From NCBI GenBank assembly GCA_038025085.1, contig CM076139.1:20105307-20169306 (forward strand): a DNA stretch of 64,000 bases. The letters run 5' to 3'. This DNA comes from Tetragonia tetragonoides. Taxonomy: Eukaryota > Streptophyta > Magnoliopsida > Caryophyllales > Aizoaceae. Shown here piece after piece: positions 45,621 to 56,041 of the stretch. The translations under genes and the position numbers were made by a program. The notes under the pieces are model-generated. The model had not been told where the DNA came from. It made no database searches and worked only from the letters and a program-made list of their open reading frames with translations. The number at the start of each line of letters is the position of its first letter. Position 1 is the stretch's first letter.

Positions 45621-45972
45621 AAATTCCTGTAAAAGTGAAAATCCGCATTCTTGCTTTACGAAGTTTACTTACATTGCTTAAATTGATTAGTTAATGATTT
45701 GTGTAACTTTGTATTCATTGGATTTATCAATAGCCAAACAAGGAAAGAAATGATCAAGATGAATTTTTATTGATTTGCGAAAAGAGATAAGCACACATGA
45801 CTTTAGAGAAGAGGGCCTCTAATTCCCGTCAAAAAGAAACTAGACTTAGAAATAAAAGTAAAAAGGGGAACACCCCCTATTCAACACTCAACCTAAAGAT
45901 TTAGCTAGGACCCTAACTCGACAACACTTGGAGGACTTAGACTCGAGTCCTCTAGCTCCTGCGGGTAAGCAA
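45621..45972. other. Non-coding spacer replacing RT-RNase H in element C
   Basis: Counterpart of 20066-20420; the two align almost without gaps. No coding signal. Confidence 0.7.
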
Positions 45973-46278
45973 TTAATCCCATGCTTCATTGTCTACATTG
46001 CCATCCCTTAGTGGTGGCGGAACCTCTCCCCTATCAACGACACCTTGCACGTCGTCTTTTAGGCATAAGCAGTCATCTGTATGGTGTCCGAATACTCCAT
46101 GATACTTGCAATAAGGTCGGTTTTCACCCGGTTCTGACTTGGCATCCTCCAAAGGGATGTGGTGTTGGATGTCACCTCTCCATACTACTGCGTTCATCAC
46201 GGCTTCCATGGGCACAAAGAGAGGGGTGTACTTCTCCTGACTATGGTGACTCTCATCTAAGAAAAAGTTGACCTCCAC
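45973..46278 (-). CDS. Short Gag-like ORF with zinc knuckle, element C
   Basis: 101 codons, no internal stop. The core is CKYHGVFGHHTDDCLCLKDD, a C-x2-H-x4-GH-x4-C-like knuckle as in Tat Gag, followed by an acidic end (NVDNEAWD). The homologous E stretch (near 20420-20560) has YHQTFGYYTDDC and ends GADGAWN before a stop at the same place. It is therefore the C-terminus of a reduced Gag in this RT-less subfamily. The upstream part of gag and the protease present in E are missing in C. Confidence 0.55.
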   Translation of the reverse strand: MEVNFFLDESHHSQEKYTPLFVPMEAVMNAVVWRGDIQHHIPLEDAKSEPGENRPYCKYHGVFGHHTDDCLCLKDDVQGVVDRGEVPPPLRDGNVDNEAWD

Positions 46279-47260
46279 ATAGAAAAACAGATTGTCCTAA
46301 TAAAGAAAGGTCCTTATGCCTAAATGCCCGAATATTTCCCTAATATCCAAGGAAAACAAAGCCAATGAACGAAAATAAGAAAAATAGAAAAAGATGGACT
46401 ATCCTATTTTTTTTTTTTTTTTCTAGACTCAAAGAAAATGAAAAATGGGATAAAATAAAATTAAAAGAATTTCGGTCTTTTTATATTTTTTCGATTTTTT
46501 TTTGTTTTGATTTTCGTCAGCTTTTTTTTGTTTTTTTTTTTTGGCCGATTTTTTTTTTTCGATTTTTTTTTTTTTATACCGAATCTGAATTACATCAAGA
46601 GAACAAAAAGAAAATAAAGAAATGGAATAAGGTAGAGGAAAAACTGAAAAACTGAATCTTTTTTACTAAAAAAATCCTAGGAGATTGTTCAATGACTTTT
46701 TAGAATATATTATCGGGAAAATGATGGGTGTTCATTGAATTGGAATTCTGGCACCATCTTCGGGCATTAGCAACTAGCTAAAAATAAAAGAAAAATGCTC
46801 CTAACACGTAAGTAGATGTTGGCACATAATCACGATATTCATGCCTTAAGCATAATGACAACGCAGTTTACAGGCAAATATGTGATCAGACGGGCGTTAC
46901 AACAACACATGCACAACAAGCAGGCGGATGCACGAATGTGAGCTAGAGGCTTTTGGCTGCTGTGAGGTTACCACGACAAATTGCAATTTTCGATCGGCGG
47001 ATGGTCGACAAATTAATTGTAATTCTTTTCATCAACAAGGATTGATGAGTCATGTGTGAGGAAGCGTCGATTTGCACGATAGGACAACTGTATATTCCTT
47101 TAGATATACGGGTTGTCTACGAGTTGCGACACAAACATCCTCGAGGGTCGATAATGGTCAAAAGGTTGTGCAAAAGCACATGCAAATGATGCAAAAATAT
47201 GAAACATGTTATTAAACAATTAAGCATACTTGACTTTCGAGTCTCACCCTCTTAAATAAA
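46279..47260 (-). other. 5' leader of element C, with poly-T/AT low-complexity tract
   Basis: Non-coding; 46400-46580 is dominated by T runs. The part 47080-47260 matches the G leader. No gene seen. Confidence 0.55.
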
Positions 47261-47278
47261 TCCCCAGTGATGTCGACA
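47261..47278 (-). other. Primer-binding site of element C
   Basis: Minus TGTCGACATCACTGGGGA, adjacent to the LTR end. It differs at five of 18 positions from the G site. Confidence 0.55.
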
Positions 47279-47279
47279 C

Positions 47280-48030
47280 AGTAAGGACCCTCTTATATGA
47301 GTATTGGTTTCCACGGAGTGCGTCCTTACAGAAAATTTGTGAGTTGGGGGTTTAGATAAGTTAAAGGGACCATCGAGTTAGAAAGGATTTTGTAAAGACA
47401 TGAATTGAATAAAAACCATGAAAGACGTCACAAATCTGCTATCGACGTTTTATCGAAGGGACAAACCGAAGGGACAACCCTAATCATGTTTTTAGAAAGA
47501 CTCCCGCTCAACTGTAGACTGTGTGTTTTGAACTGAGGGTGGAGGGTCGTATTTATAGACGCAGGAAGTAGGGTTGGACGGCTGAAAAGCAGCCGAAATT
47601 TGGATTTGGGCCGAAAAAAGAGTCAGGCCAAAAGCAGGGTTAGCCGGGGATTTATCCTAGGGCAGCTGACGGCTTTCAGCAGCCAGCTGGATGTCGTCAT
47701 AATGACGTCATCCAGTCCGTTTTTATTTTCCGGAGGAATTTAAATATTCCAAAAAATGTGAAAACTCCGTTTTACCCTTGAACGGTAAAAGACGGTTTTA
47801 CCCCTAAATCGCAACTTGGCGACCGGGAGTCGGAAAGAGACATGAGACATGTCGTTGGAAAGCTCTAGAACGGAGCTTTTGAATGAAATGGAATGAAGGA
47901 GTGTTTGGAGGAAAAACCTGAGACCTTATCTTCACTATTAAAGCAAAAATAGCAGTGCAAGTTTATAAATTACTCTTTTCATCATCGGGCTTTTGCGGAG
48001 AAATCTGAAAACGCTTTTTTGGCGTCTACA
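47280..48030 (-). mobile_element. 5' LTR of element C with about 520-base internal deletion
   Basis: On minus from TGTAGACGCC (48030) to GGGTCCTTAC(T) (47280), 751 bases against 1,274 in G. The missing part corresponds to about 35830-36330. A TATA box is kept near 47549-47557. Confidence 0.8.
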
Positions 48031-48071
48031 TCAGCCATGAAATTATGTGATAAAACGATCATATAAAACCT
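48031..48071 (-). mobile_element. Scrap of Tekay internal sequence between C and A
   Basis: 'ccatgaaattatgtgataaa' and the following bases match 61079-61115 of element B (region between ORF0 and gag) in B orientation. It is the flank into which C inserted, or a leftover of rearrangement. Confidence 0.55.
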
Positions 48072-49450
48072 TGATACCCCAATATTTTCTATAATTATTA
48101 TGTTTATTTATAATTTATTTATAAATAGTTTTGGAGATTAAATCGTAGAATCATTTAATGAGTCGATTTATTCAATTAAAGCCATAATAATATTAATTAT
48201 TATTATGGGACTTTTATGATTTTCACTTACTAATTTTGAGGAGTTTAATTAAAATGCTTTATATATGAATAAGAATTATTCTTATAGTTTTAATTAGTTT
48301 TACTTAGTTTTAATTAGTTTTACTTAGTTTTAATTAGCTATTTAAATCAGAAAATTATTCAAAATAATTCCTAAAACTAGTAGTATTTAACTTGGGTTGA
48401 CTGAGGGCTTATATAAGGAAAAGGTGAGACAACTGATCAGTTTTGCAAATTGAACCAAAACCCTCAAGCTTCTCTCTCTCTTCTCTCACTCACGTTCTCT
48501 CTCTTCTTCACCATCACCGGTCCCTCTCTCTCACTCTCTCCCTTAGGTTGCTCACCGGAGACACCACCGCCGGACCTCCCTCTCTTCCCCGCTGGTAACT
48601 CTCTCTCCTTCCTCTCTCTCTTTCTCCTCTCGTTTTCTTTCTCTCTCCCGCTCCCTCTCGCGTTTCTGCAGTCGCGGACGATCGCGACCGTCGCCAGGGC
48701 GCCGCCTGGACGGCGATCGTCGACGGCCAATGTGCGACGGGCCTGACCCTGTCGACGACCCTCTTCTTTCTTCTTCTCTCTCTCATTCTCTCTTTCTCTC
48801 TCTTTGCATGTCTCTCTCTCTCTCCTCCATGGTGGCCAGTGAGTGGTGGTGGTGGTGATGGGTCGGGTTATGGGTCCCATGCATGGGTACCTGTAACCTA
48901 GACCTCGTTTTGAAGTTAGGGTTTTGTTATCAATGAATTTCAATGATTCTTCTAAAACCTCAAGTAAGGTTTGCGAAATGTTTTTACTGGGTACGGATGT
49001 CGTTTATTCAGTATATCTAATTTTTGTTTCTCTTTTGTTTCTTTTCTTTTCTTCTGTTATTTGTTTCCGTCACAGAAACAAAAGTGCAGATTTAGTTGAT
49101 TGAGGATGTACATCTTGGAAGGTAGAGTTGGCATCGGTTTTCAGAACTGTCTCTGTTCAGTTAGATCGTTGGGATTTTTATTGGAGTTAGCCCTTGAAGG
49201 CAAAGTTTTAATAAATTTGGTTTAATGGTTTTAGCTCACTATATAGACAACTCTGATATTAACTGTTTAGTTGTTTAGTTTCTTAGTAAGCTCCTTTTGA
49301 TTCCTAGCCTTTCTTTTTGCTTAGCATTTACTTCTTAGTGACAAATGTTGCAGTGACGCCCCTCGGGTTCGGGTCGGTTCAACGGTGTCGAGTCATGTAT
49401 AATGACATCGATAGTTCCCAGGAAATCGTTGCGGATTCGAGGGTGTTACA
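48072..49450 (+). mobile_element. 5' LTR of Tekay element A with about 1.25-kb internal deletion
   Basis: Runs from TTGATACCCC (canonical start TGTGATACCCC, first bases lost) to GGGTGTTACA at 49450, just before the primer site. Compared with the 2,647-base solo LTR a segment is missing at about 48930, between 'gttagggttt' and 'atgaatttcaatg'. TATA box CTTATATAAGG at 48408-48418, then CT-rich leader. Confidence 0.82.
48408..48418 (+). promoter_or_regulatory. TATA box in LTR of element A
   Basis: CTTATATAAGG, 30-odd bases before 'gatcagttttgcaaattga', the probable start region by comparison of four LTR copies. Confidence 0.6.
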
Positions 49451-49452
49451 AA

Positions 49453-49470
49453 TGGTATCAGAGCCCTAGG
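49453..49470 (+). other. Primer-binding site of element A (initiator tRNA-Met type)
   Basis: TGGTATCAGAGCCCTAGG two bases after the LTR; identical core in element B (62316-62333, minus). Normal for chromoviruses. Confidence 0.92.
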
Positions 49471-49638
49471 TTTAAAAAGGTTGCTTAAGTAATGAATTAA
49501 TAAAGATTAGTTTTCATTTTGGGGAAAATAAAATATAATTAAAGCCGTTGAGCGTAGTAGTCCTAGAAGATAGGAGTTATTTGAAATCACTTTGCTTGTG
49601 ATTTATGAAGTTCTTATTGTTTGATTGTCTACCTGTAG

Positions 49639-50521
49639 ATGGTATGGACAAGAATTACTACGTGGATGACGACTGCACACCAAAGGGCACGCGCCCTAGC
49701 TCATCGTGCACAACCTATAGAGTATGTCGCTTCATCGGACAGCAAGTCGACTGGAAACGATGCAAACGTGCGCCACGAGACCGCGCCCCACTCTGAATGC
49801 CGTGCACGAGGACATCGCATGCGACGAGGCCGCACGCCCCACTCTGAATGCCGTGCCTGTACCTGCACCTGTTGCCGCTCCAGTTGCCGCACCCGCCGTA
49901 CATGTAGTTGATGAAGAGGAAGATCCCTCTGAGTTTGAGCCTGCGTATACACCACCGGAAGAGAACGATGATATGCCGGATTTGGAAGATACTAGTGTCG
50001 AGAGCGACAACAACATTGCGCCTACTCCTGCACCTACTACTGCACCTGCTCCTGTTGCAAATTGGTCTCCTCCTGTGGAACCATTCTTTGCTACTGATGC
50101 TGAGCTCGAAGATATACGTATCTACATACGACGTGCTTACACTATGATCGAGCGTTATCAGTACGAGAATCACACGAGTCTACATGAAGGCTTATGGGTA
50201 GAGCTACTACTGGCTGGTATGCCTAACATCCATCCTTGGATGGGACTCAAGGAGAAGTACGACAACGTAGCCTCTTAAAGTGGTCACTTGCACGAGAAGA
50301 AGTACGGAGAAGGTACGAGATGGTCTCTCTTCTTTAGAGGTGTCGCAGCTGAGTTATGCCTGTCCGAGTTCGAGTGGAAGATGAATCGTGTGCTAGTACC
50401 TGCGCCGAAAGGTATGTGCGAATACTGCTGGACCAAGAAACGCAAGCAAGCTGATGATTTTAGGAAGCGTTTCATGCCCCAGAAGTTCGGTGGATATGCT
50501 TATCCATACACGCATATATGA
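49639..50521 (+). pseudogene. ORF0 of Tekay element A, unknown protein upstream of gag, broken
   Basis: Same reading order as the 282-codon ORF of B. N-terminus MTTAHQRARALAHRAQ with EYVASSDSKSTGNDANV; then a Pro/Ala-rich linker and an acidic stretch (DEEEDPSEFEP, DMPDLEDTSVESDN); then a conserved domain: PVEPFFATDAELEDIRIYIR, MIERYQYENHTSLHEGLWVE, GMPNIHPWMGLKEKYD; then LCLSEFEWKMNRVLVPAPKG and a Cys-containing basic end MCEYCWTKKRKQADDFRKRF. I do not recognise the family. A carries a frameshift near 49790 with a local duplication of 'cgccccactctgaatgccgt', and a TAA at 50276. It keeps about 22 residues (around AAELCLSEFEWKM) that B has lost. Confidence 0.6.
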
Positions 50522-51045
50522 TATCGTTGAGAATTTGTTTTATATGATCGTTTTATCACATAATTGCATTGTTGACTCATACCTTCATAATGCTATCTCG
50601 TATTGCCTAGACATGATGGGAAATCCATGTCGAAATTATGGCAAAATTTTCATTGAGCATGATCATATTAATTGTGAGCCAAAGGCTAAGCATGTATTGT
50701 ATGCAATCAAATGTCATTGTTTATTTCCCTACTATAATAGTATGGAGCCTCGATGTGTGGATTGTGAATGTTATTGCTTATCAATCGTGTGAGACCAATG
50801 TGTCTACTTTGTTATTGCATATCGAACTATTATGCATGAGACCTGAGAACATTTAAAGCAAGTATGTTGCTTAGACCTACAATGTAAGGTCGATCATTGA
50901 AACTTATATGCTATTGGCTAAATGTCAAGAGAAAGGTTTCAATTATAACCTATATCTCTCAAATAGACCTCAATTTGGGTCGAATGTGCCAACTTTGCTG
51001 AAATGGTAACCAACCATTGCTCTTTTATGTCTCAGATTAGTTATA
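50522..51045 (+). other. Spacer between ORF0 and gag in element A
   Basis: Non-coding but well conserved with B 60605-61140 (reversed). No motif recognised. Confidence 0.55.
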
Positions 51046-52548
51046 ATGGCAACCAACGACCGACTCAAGAGACTAGAAGTAGGTCTTACCAATGTCGTTG
51101 AGCACATCACGCGCCAGTTAGAGCGTCAAGAGCAAGATCACAACGCGCAGAACCCTAAGACGGGCAACTTTTGGGATCTCAATGCACTCAAACCTCCGAC
51201 GTTTGAGGGTTGCTATGAGCCCACCAAGTTGGAGAATTGGTTAATAGAGTTCGAGAAGTTGTTTAGGGCGACTAGTCGGCCCAACAACATGAAGGTCAAC
51301 ACCGCTACGTATTACCTTAACGGTGAAGCGAACAAGTGGTGGAGCGAAGTGGGCACTAATCTACTCGCCAATGAAGAATACGGGTGGACCGAGTTCAAAG
51401 AGTCTATTCGTGAACGATTCTATCCGAGAGCTATCCGTTGCCAGAAGCAACGGGAATTCGAGAACATCTATCAAGGAAAGCTATCAGTGGTTGAGTACCC
51501 AACAAAGTTTAACGAGCTTGCTGCTTTTGCACCTAACTTGGTCACGATCGAAGCTGAACGTGTCGAGAGGTTCGAAGATGGTCTAAAATGGGATATTCAG
51601 CGTTATGTTATGGGAAACTTGCTGACGTTCCAAGGATCTTTCGGGAAAGCCTTGAACCAAGAGCGTGCTGTGGATCGTCGTGATTCGTTGCTCGGAAAGC
51701 ATAAACGTGACGATGGGAATTCTTCCCAGTCAAATGGCGCAGATAAGAGGCCAAGGCCGAACAACGGCAATCACAACAACCAAGGTGGTTAGAACCACAA
51801 CGGGTGCAGGAATTGTGACTCGAACAGTCATAGATCTACGATCTTAGCTAGGAGGAATACGCCTTGTAGTCGCTGCAACAAGACGCATCCTGGCAAGAAT
51901 TGTCATGGCAATGTACTTCAATGCTACGAGTGCAACAAGCCTGGTCACACAGCTTCTGAATGCTGGAGTCGTGGAAGGAACGACAATGATCAGAACTGCG
52001 ATAACAACTACATTCATGGTGGAAATGGAAATGGTAATCGCGAAAATGGTGGTAACTACTGTGGAAATGGGGGTTACAACAACAACAACAACAACAACCG
52101 CAACAATACTGCTGCTCCTGCAGTGAATAATCAAGCACTACTTCTCGCACCTGCCAACCCCATGCAGAACAACAACAAAAACAATAGAAGGGTAAATGGA
52201 AGGGTTTATGTGCTGAACCGCAATGAAGCTGAGGCGAACCCGAATGTGATCGCTGGTACTTTTCTCGTTAACTCGCAACCTGCTTTTGTTTTGTTTTATA
52301 GTGGTGCAACGCATTCTGTTCTTTCTAAGAGCTTTGCATCTAAGATAGGTTTAGAACCTAGTTCTGTGTATAGTGCAAATATTAGGATGCCAGATGGGTC
52401 GATTGTTAATTGTAAAGCGTTGTATGAAAAGTGTCCGATTAGGATAGCTGGTTCCGATTTACTTGCGGATTTGATTCAGATGGATTTGAAGGATTTTGAC
52501 GTGATATTGGGAATGGATTGGTTAGCCATGTATAGGGCTAAAGATTGA
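51046..52548 (+). pseudogene. gag-pro: Gag and protease of Tekay element A
   Basis: Starts ATGGCAACCAACGACCG at 51046. Gag core: NAQNPKTGNFWDLNALKPPT, EANKWWSEVG, SIRERFYPRAIR, EFENIYQGKLSVVEYPTKFN. After an Asn-rich stretch come CSRCNKTHPGKNC and the full knuckle CYECNKPGHTASEC near 51935. The protease region is FVLFYSGATHSVLSKSFA near 52287, where D-S-G is Y-S-G, so the protease should be inactive. GMDWLAMYRA closes the domain. Only one stop lies inside (TAG at 51790, Gln in B), then an added A near 52541 shifts the frame before RT. Confidence 0.88.
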
Positions 52549-52999
52549 GTGCTTTGAACGACGTGTGTCGTTACGTGGACCGAAAAGTAGAAGGATTACC
52601 TACAAAGGAGTCGTGGTCAAGCCAAAGCTGAAGGTAGTGGCGACCATGAAAGCAAAGGAGTGTACGACTAAAGGTGAAGCAATTTACCTATGCCATGTAG
52701 TGGATACAAGTCGCGAAGCTGAAGTCTCAAAACCTATCCCATTTGTGTCGGAATACGCTGACGTCTTTCCACACGAGATTCCAGGAATGCCTCCGCAACG
52801 TATTATCGCCTTCACGATCGACTTAGCCCCAGGTTCTGCTCCGATCTCGAAAGCTCCGTATTGTATGGCTCCTGCCGAGATGAAAGAACTGAAGACGCAA
52901 CTTGAGGAACTACTGGAGAAGGGATACATACGACCTAGTGTATCGCCTTGGGGTGCTCTTGTTTTGTTTGTGCGTAAGAAGGACGGTAGTATGAGACTG
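52549..52999 (+). pseudogene. pol: RT of Tekay element A, first part
   Basis: Linker and RT start: [77 protein letters not shown]. It is cut between codons for Leu and Cys by a solo LTR; the frame resumes at 55652. Homologous to 58670-59100 of B. Confidence 0.9.
52995..52999. repeat. Left target-site duplication GACTG of the solo LTR
   Basis: Repeated at 55647-55651. Confidence 0.9.
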
Positions 53000-55646
53000 T
53001 GTAACACCCCCGAATTTACAACGATTTCATGGGAACTATCGACGTCGTTGTGCTCGACTCGACACCGCTGAACCGTCCCGAACCCGGGGGAATGTCACTG
53101 CAACATTTATCACTAAGGAGTACATGCTAAGCAGAAAGAAAGACTAGGCATCAAAAGGAGCTTACTAAGGAACTAAACAAACTAAACAATTAATATCAGA
53201 GTTGTCCATATAGTGAGCTAAAACCCATTAAACCAAATTTATTACAACTTGCCTTCAAAGGGCTAAATCCAATAAAAATCCCAACGATCTAAACTGAACA
53301 AAAACAGTTCTAAAAACCGACGCCAACTCTACCTTCCAAGCTGTACGTGCTCAATCAACTAAACCCGCACTTTGGTTTCCGTGACGGAAACAAAATACAG
53401 AAGAAAAGAAAAGAAACAAAAGAGAAACAAAAATCAGATAAACTGAATAAACGTCATCCGTACCCAGTAAAAACATTTCGCAAACCTTACCTAACATTTT
53501 AGAAGAATCATTGAAATTCATTTGCATACGCACATAAGCATATAATCAAGCATACGCACGACGACATTCTTTCACATACAATTCTTGTATAGTGATCATA
53601 CAAAATACGACATAGACAATCCGTCTTGATTAGAGAGATGTAAGAGAGTGAATAGAACAGCGATTACCCATACTGTTCATCGAAGATACAATCACGCCAT
53701 GGACTTAATGACTCTAGTGTCCACACTACCTCTAGTACAATTACACGAGCCTAGAGGACTTAATAAATGGGGAATGATCCATCCCAGACACACTGCGAGG
53801 TGTCCATAAGTAACTTGGGAATCACTCATCCCTTGAACTACACCATTAGGTGCAATCCCGATTGCTCGACTACTCCTAGGGGGTCCATAAGGAGTCTTAC
53901 TCTCATTTAATTTAATTAACATAATTTGCATTGGTTGACATAAGTGGTACTACGAGACCACGACTTACTAATTCAGTTCATGCTCTTGAATATGAATAGT
54001 AAATAACGACGATAATGATAACTCAATACGATGATAATTAAACATGCTTTAATTCAATAACGACGATAATTCAATAATGATGACAAGTAATGTCTAGCAC
54101 AATTTCGGCAGTGTAATATGATATCCAAAAATTCACAAATCACCAGAGACATTCAACGATAATAAATAGGTGCTCACTAGCACTCAGTAATACCCATACC
54201 AATTAGCATATAATTAATAGCATAATAATATTAATAATTCGATATTCAAGAATTGTCCAATAATAATTATATGGACTAATTAATTCTCAAAACATGCTAA
54301 CATCAACATGCTAATTATAACTCATATTTACAGCAGTGAATCATGCTTAATAACTTTATAATAACGACGATATAATTTAATCATGCTTTGCATATTAAAT
54401 TCACAACAATTTCCCAATTAGCACATAACACATCAAAATAGTTTTGATGGGGCTTTGGAAGAAGGTAGGCATGAGCGTTTACCACTAATACGCTATCAAC
54501 AGTAAGTATGCTCCAAACGATCGATAATAATCACGCTTGCTCATTAGGTCCTAATTAAAAATAATTACCGAATCGGTATTAATTAAATACGAAAATAAAA
54601 ACAGAAACTAAATCTTAATGTGATATTTTTATTAAATTCCTTGATTTATTTTAATCAATCTAGGCCTTTGAAAATCCGAATTCGGGTTCCAAACGAGTAC
54701 AGAAAAATAAAAACATTAAATCAAAAATACTGAAAATCGAATTAATAATTACGAAAAATATAAAAATGAAACCCTAACTTTAAAATTAGGTCTAGGTCAC
54801 GGGTACCCAAGCATGGGACCCATAACCTGACCCATCACCACCACCACCACCCACTGGCCACCATGGCCGGTGGTGGTGGTCGCTGGAGCTCCGGCGAAGA
54901 GGAGAGAGAAAGAGAGCGAAAGAGAGAGACGAAGAGAGAACAAGAGAGAGAAGAAGGGGGCGGGGGATGACAGGCCGCCCGCCGGTCACCACCTGGGCGT
55001 CGGCCCAGTAGTCCGGCGGTGGTCCGGCGACCAGGAGGCCGCGCGAGGGGCGCGTAAAGGGAGATCCGCGGGGAGAGAGAGAGAAAGGGAAAAAGAAAGA
55101 GAAAGAGAGAGGGAGAAGAGAAAAGCTTACCCCCGGTGGCTATGGAGGATTCCAGCGGGAGGAAGAGATGGCCGGCGGTGGAGAGAGAGAGAGAGGAGAG
55201 AGCCGGGTGAGAGAGATAGGGAGAGACCGTGAGTTAGGAGAAGAGAGAGAGTGAATGCTTGAGGGTTTTGGCTCAGTTTGCAAAATGGACTAATTGTCTC
55301 ACATTTTCCTTATATAGGCCCTCAGTCAACCCAAGTCAAATACTACTAGGTTTAGGAATTTATTTAATAATTTTCTGATTTAAATAAGAAATTAAACCTA
55401 ATTAAAACTAATTAAAACTATTTAAAACTATATGAATAATTCTTATTCATATATAAAACAATTTAATTAAACTTCTCAAAATTAATAAATACAATTTATG
55501 AAAGTCCCATAATAATAATTAATTTTATTATGGCTTTAATTGAATAAATCGAATCCTTGAATGAATATACGATTTAATCTCCGAAACTATTTATAAATAA
55601 TTTATATATCAATATAATAATTATGGAAAATATCGGGGGTATCACA
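53000..55646 (-). mobile_element. Solo LTR of a Tekay element, 2,647 bases, TSD GACTG
   Basis: Plus strand tgtaacacccccgaattt to gggggtatcaca; read on minus TGTGATACCC to GGGTGTTACA. Direct repeats GACTG flank it, and joining the flanks restores [10 protein letters not shown] of RT without loss. There is no internal region, so it is a solo LTR. It gives the full length for H1, H2, A and B LTRs. It contains a (GA)-rich block at 54900-55250 and TATA box at 55308-55318. Confidence 0.95.
55308..55318 (-). promoter_or_regulatory. TATA box in solo LTR
   Basis: CCTATATAAGG on minus, followed by the conserved 'gcaaactgagccaaaaccc'. Confidence 0.6.
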
Positions 55647-55762
55647 GACTGTGTATAGACTACCGCGAGTTGAACAAGATTACGATCAGGAATCGTTATC
55701 CACTGCCAAGGATTGACGACCTAATTGACCAACTCCGTGGGGCGACTGTCTTCTCAAAGATC
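55647..55762 (+). pseudogene. pol: RT of Tekay element A, second part, truncated
   Basis: [38 protein letters not shown], then the frame leaves RT at 55762. B continues [10 protein letters not shown] here. The catalytic FIDD, RNase H, integrase and 3' LTR of A are absent; the next bases belong to the 3' end of B. Confidence 0.85.
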
Positions 55763-56041
55763 ACCTCCTTAAAAGAAGTTTCGTCCCGAAACTTGAGTCA
55801 TGAAGTAATCACTTCCCAAAGCAAAACGAGTTTACCTATACGAAGGTATAAAACAATTTCTAGGACACTAACATATGCAAGATGAGCAAGTACAATCGTG
55901 ATCCAAAGTTGATTAGCATGCACCATGAAATGCTTGAACATGCAATTCGTGCAAAGCGATAAGCAAAACACGCAAAAAAAAAAAGACGAAATTTCGAGGC
56001 GTGACATTCTACCCTCCTTAAAAGGAGTTTCTTCCCGAAAC
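55763..56041 (-). mobile_element. 3' end of element B: polypurine tract and short piece of a TGTCACGCC-type LTR
   Basis: After the pol stop the minus strand reads TTTTAAGGAGGGTAGAA (56007-56023), a typical chromovirus polypurine tract, then TGTCACGCCTCGAAATTTCG from 56006. That is not the start of the B 5' LTR (TGTGATACCCCC). About 240 bases further a second copy of the tract context, GTTTCGGGACGAAACTTC and AAGGAGG, ends at the A junction. Two related PPT contexts thus bracket a 0.24-kb LTR-like piece. Confidence 0.55.

Noticed and set aside
46365..46655. Phe-rich ORF in the C leader
   Set aside because: Made of poly-T runs; not conserved in the G leader.
48895..48950. Deletion in the A LTR as a spliced intron
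   Set aside because: The joint ('gttagggttttgttatcaatg') does not have GT..AG borders at matching places in the full LTR; an ordinary deletion fits better.
51844..52150. Antisense ORFs of Val or Cys/His runs opposite A gag (and 59521-59818 opposite B gag)
   Set aside because: Shadow frames of the Asn/Gly-rich Gag linker (AAC and GGN repeats).
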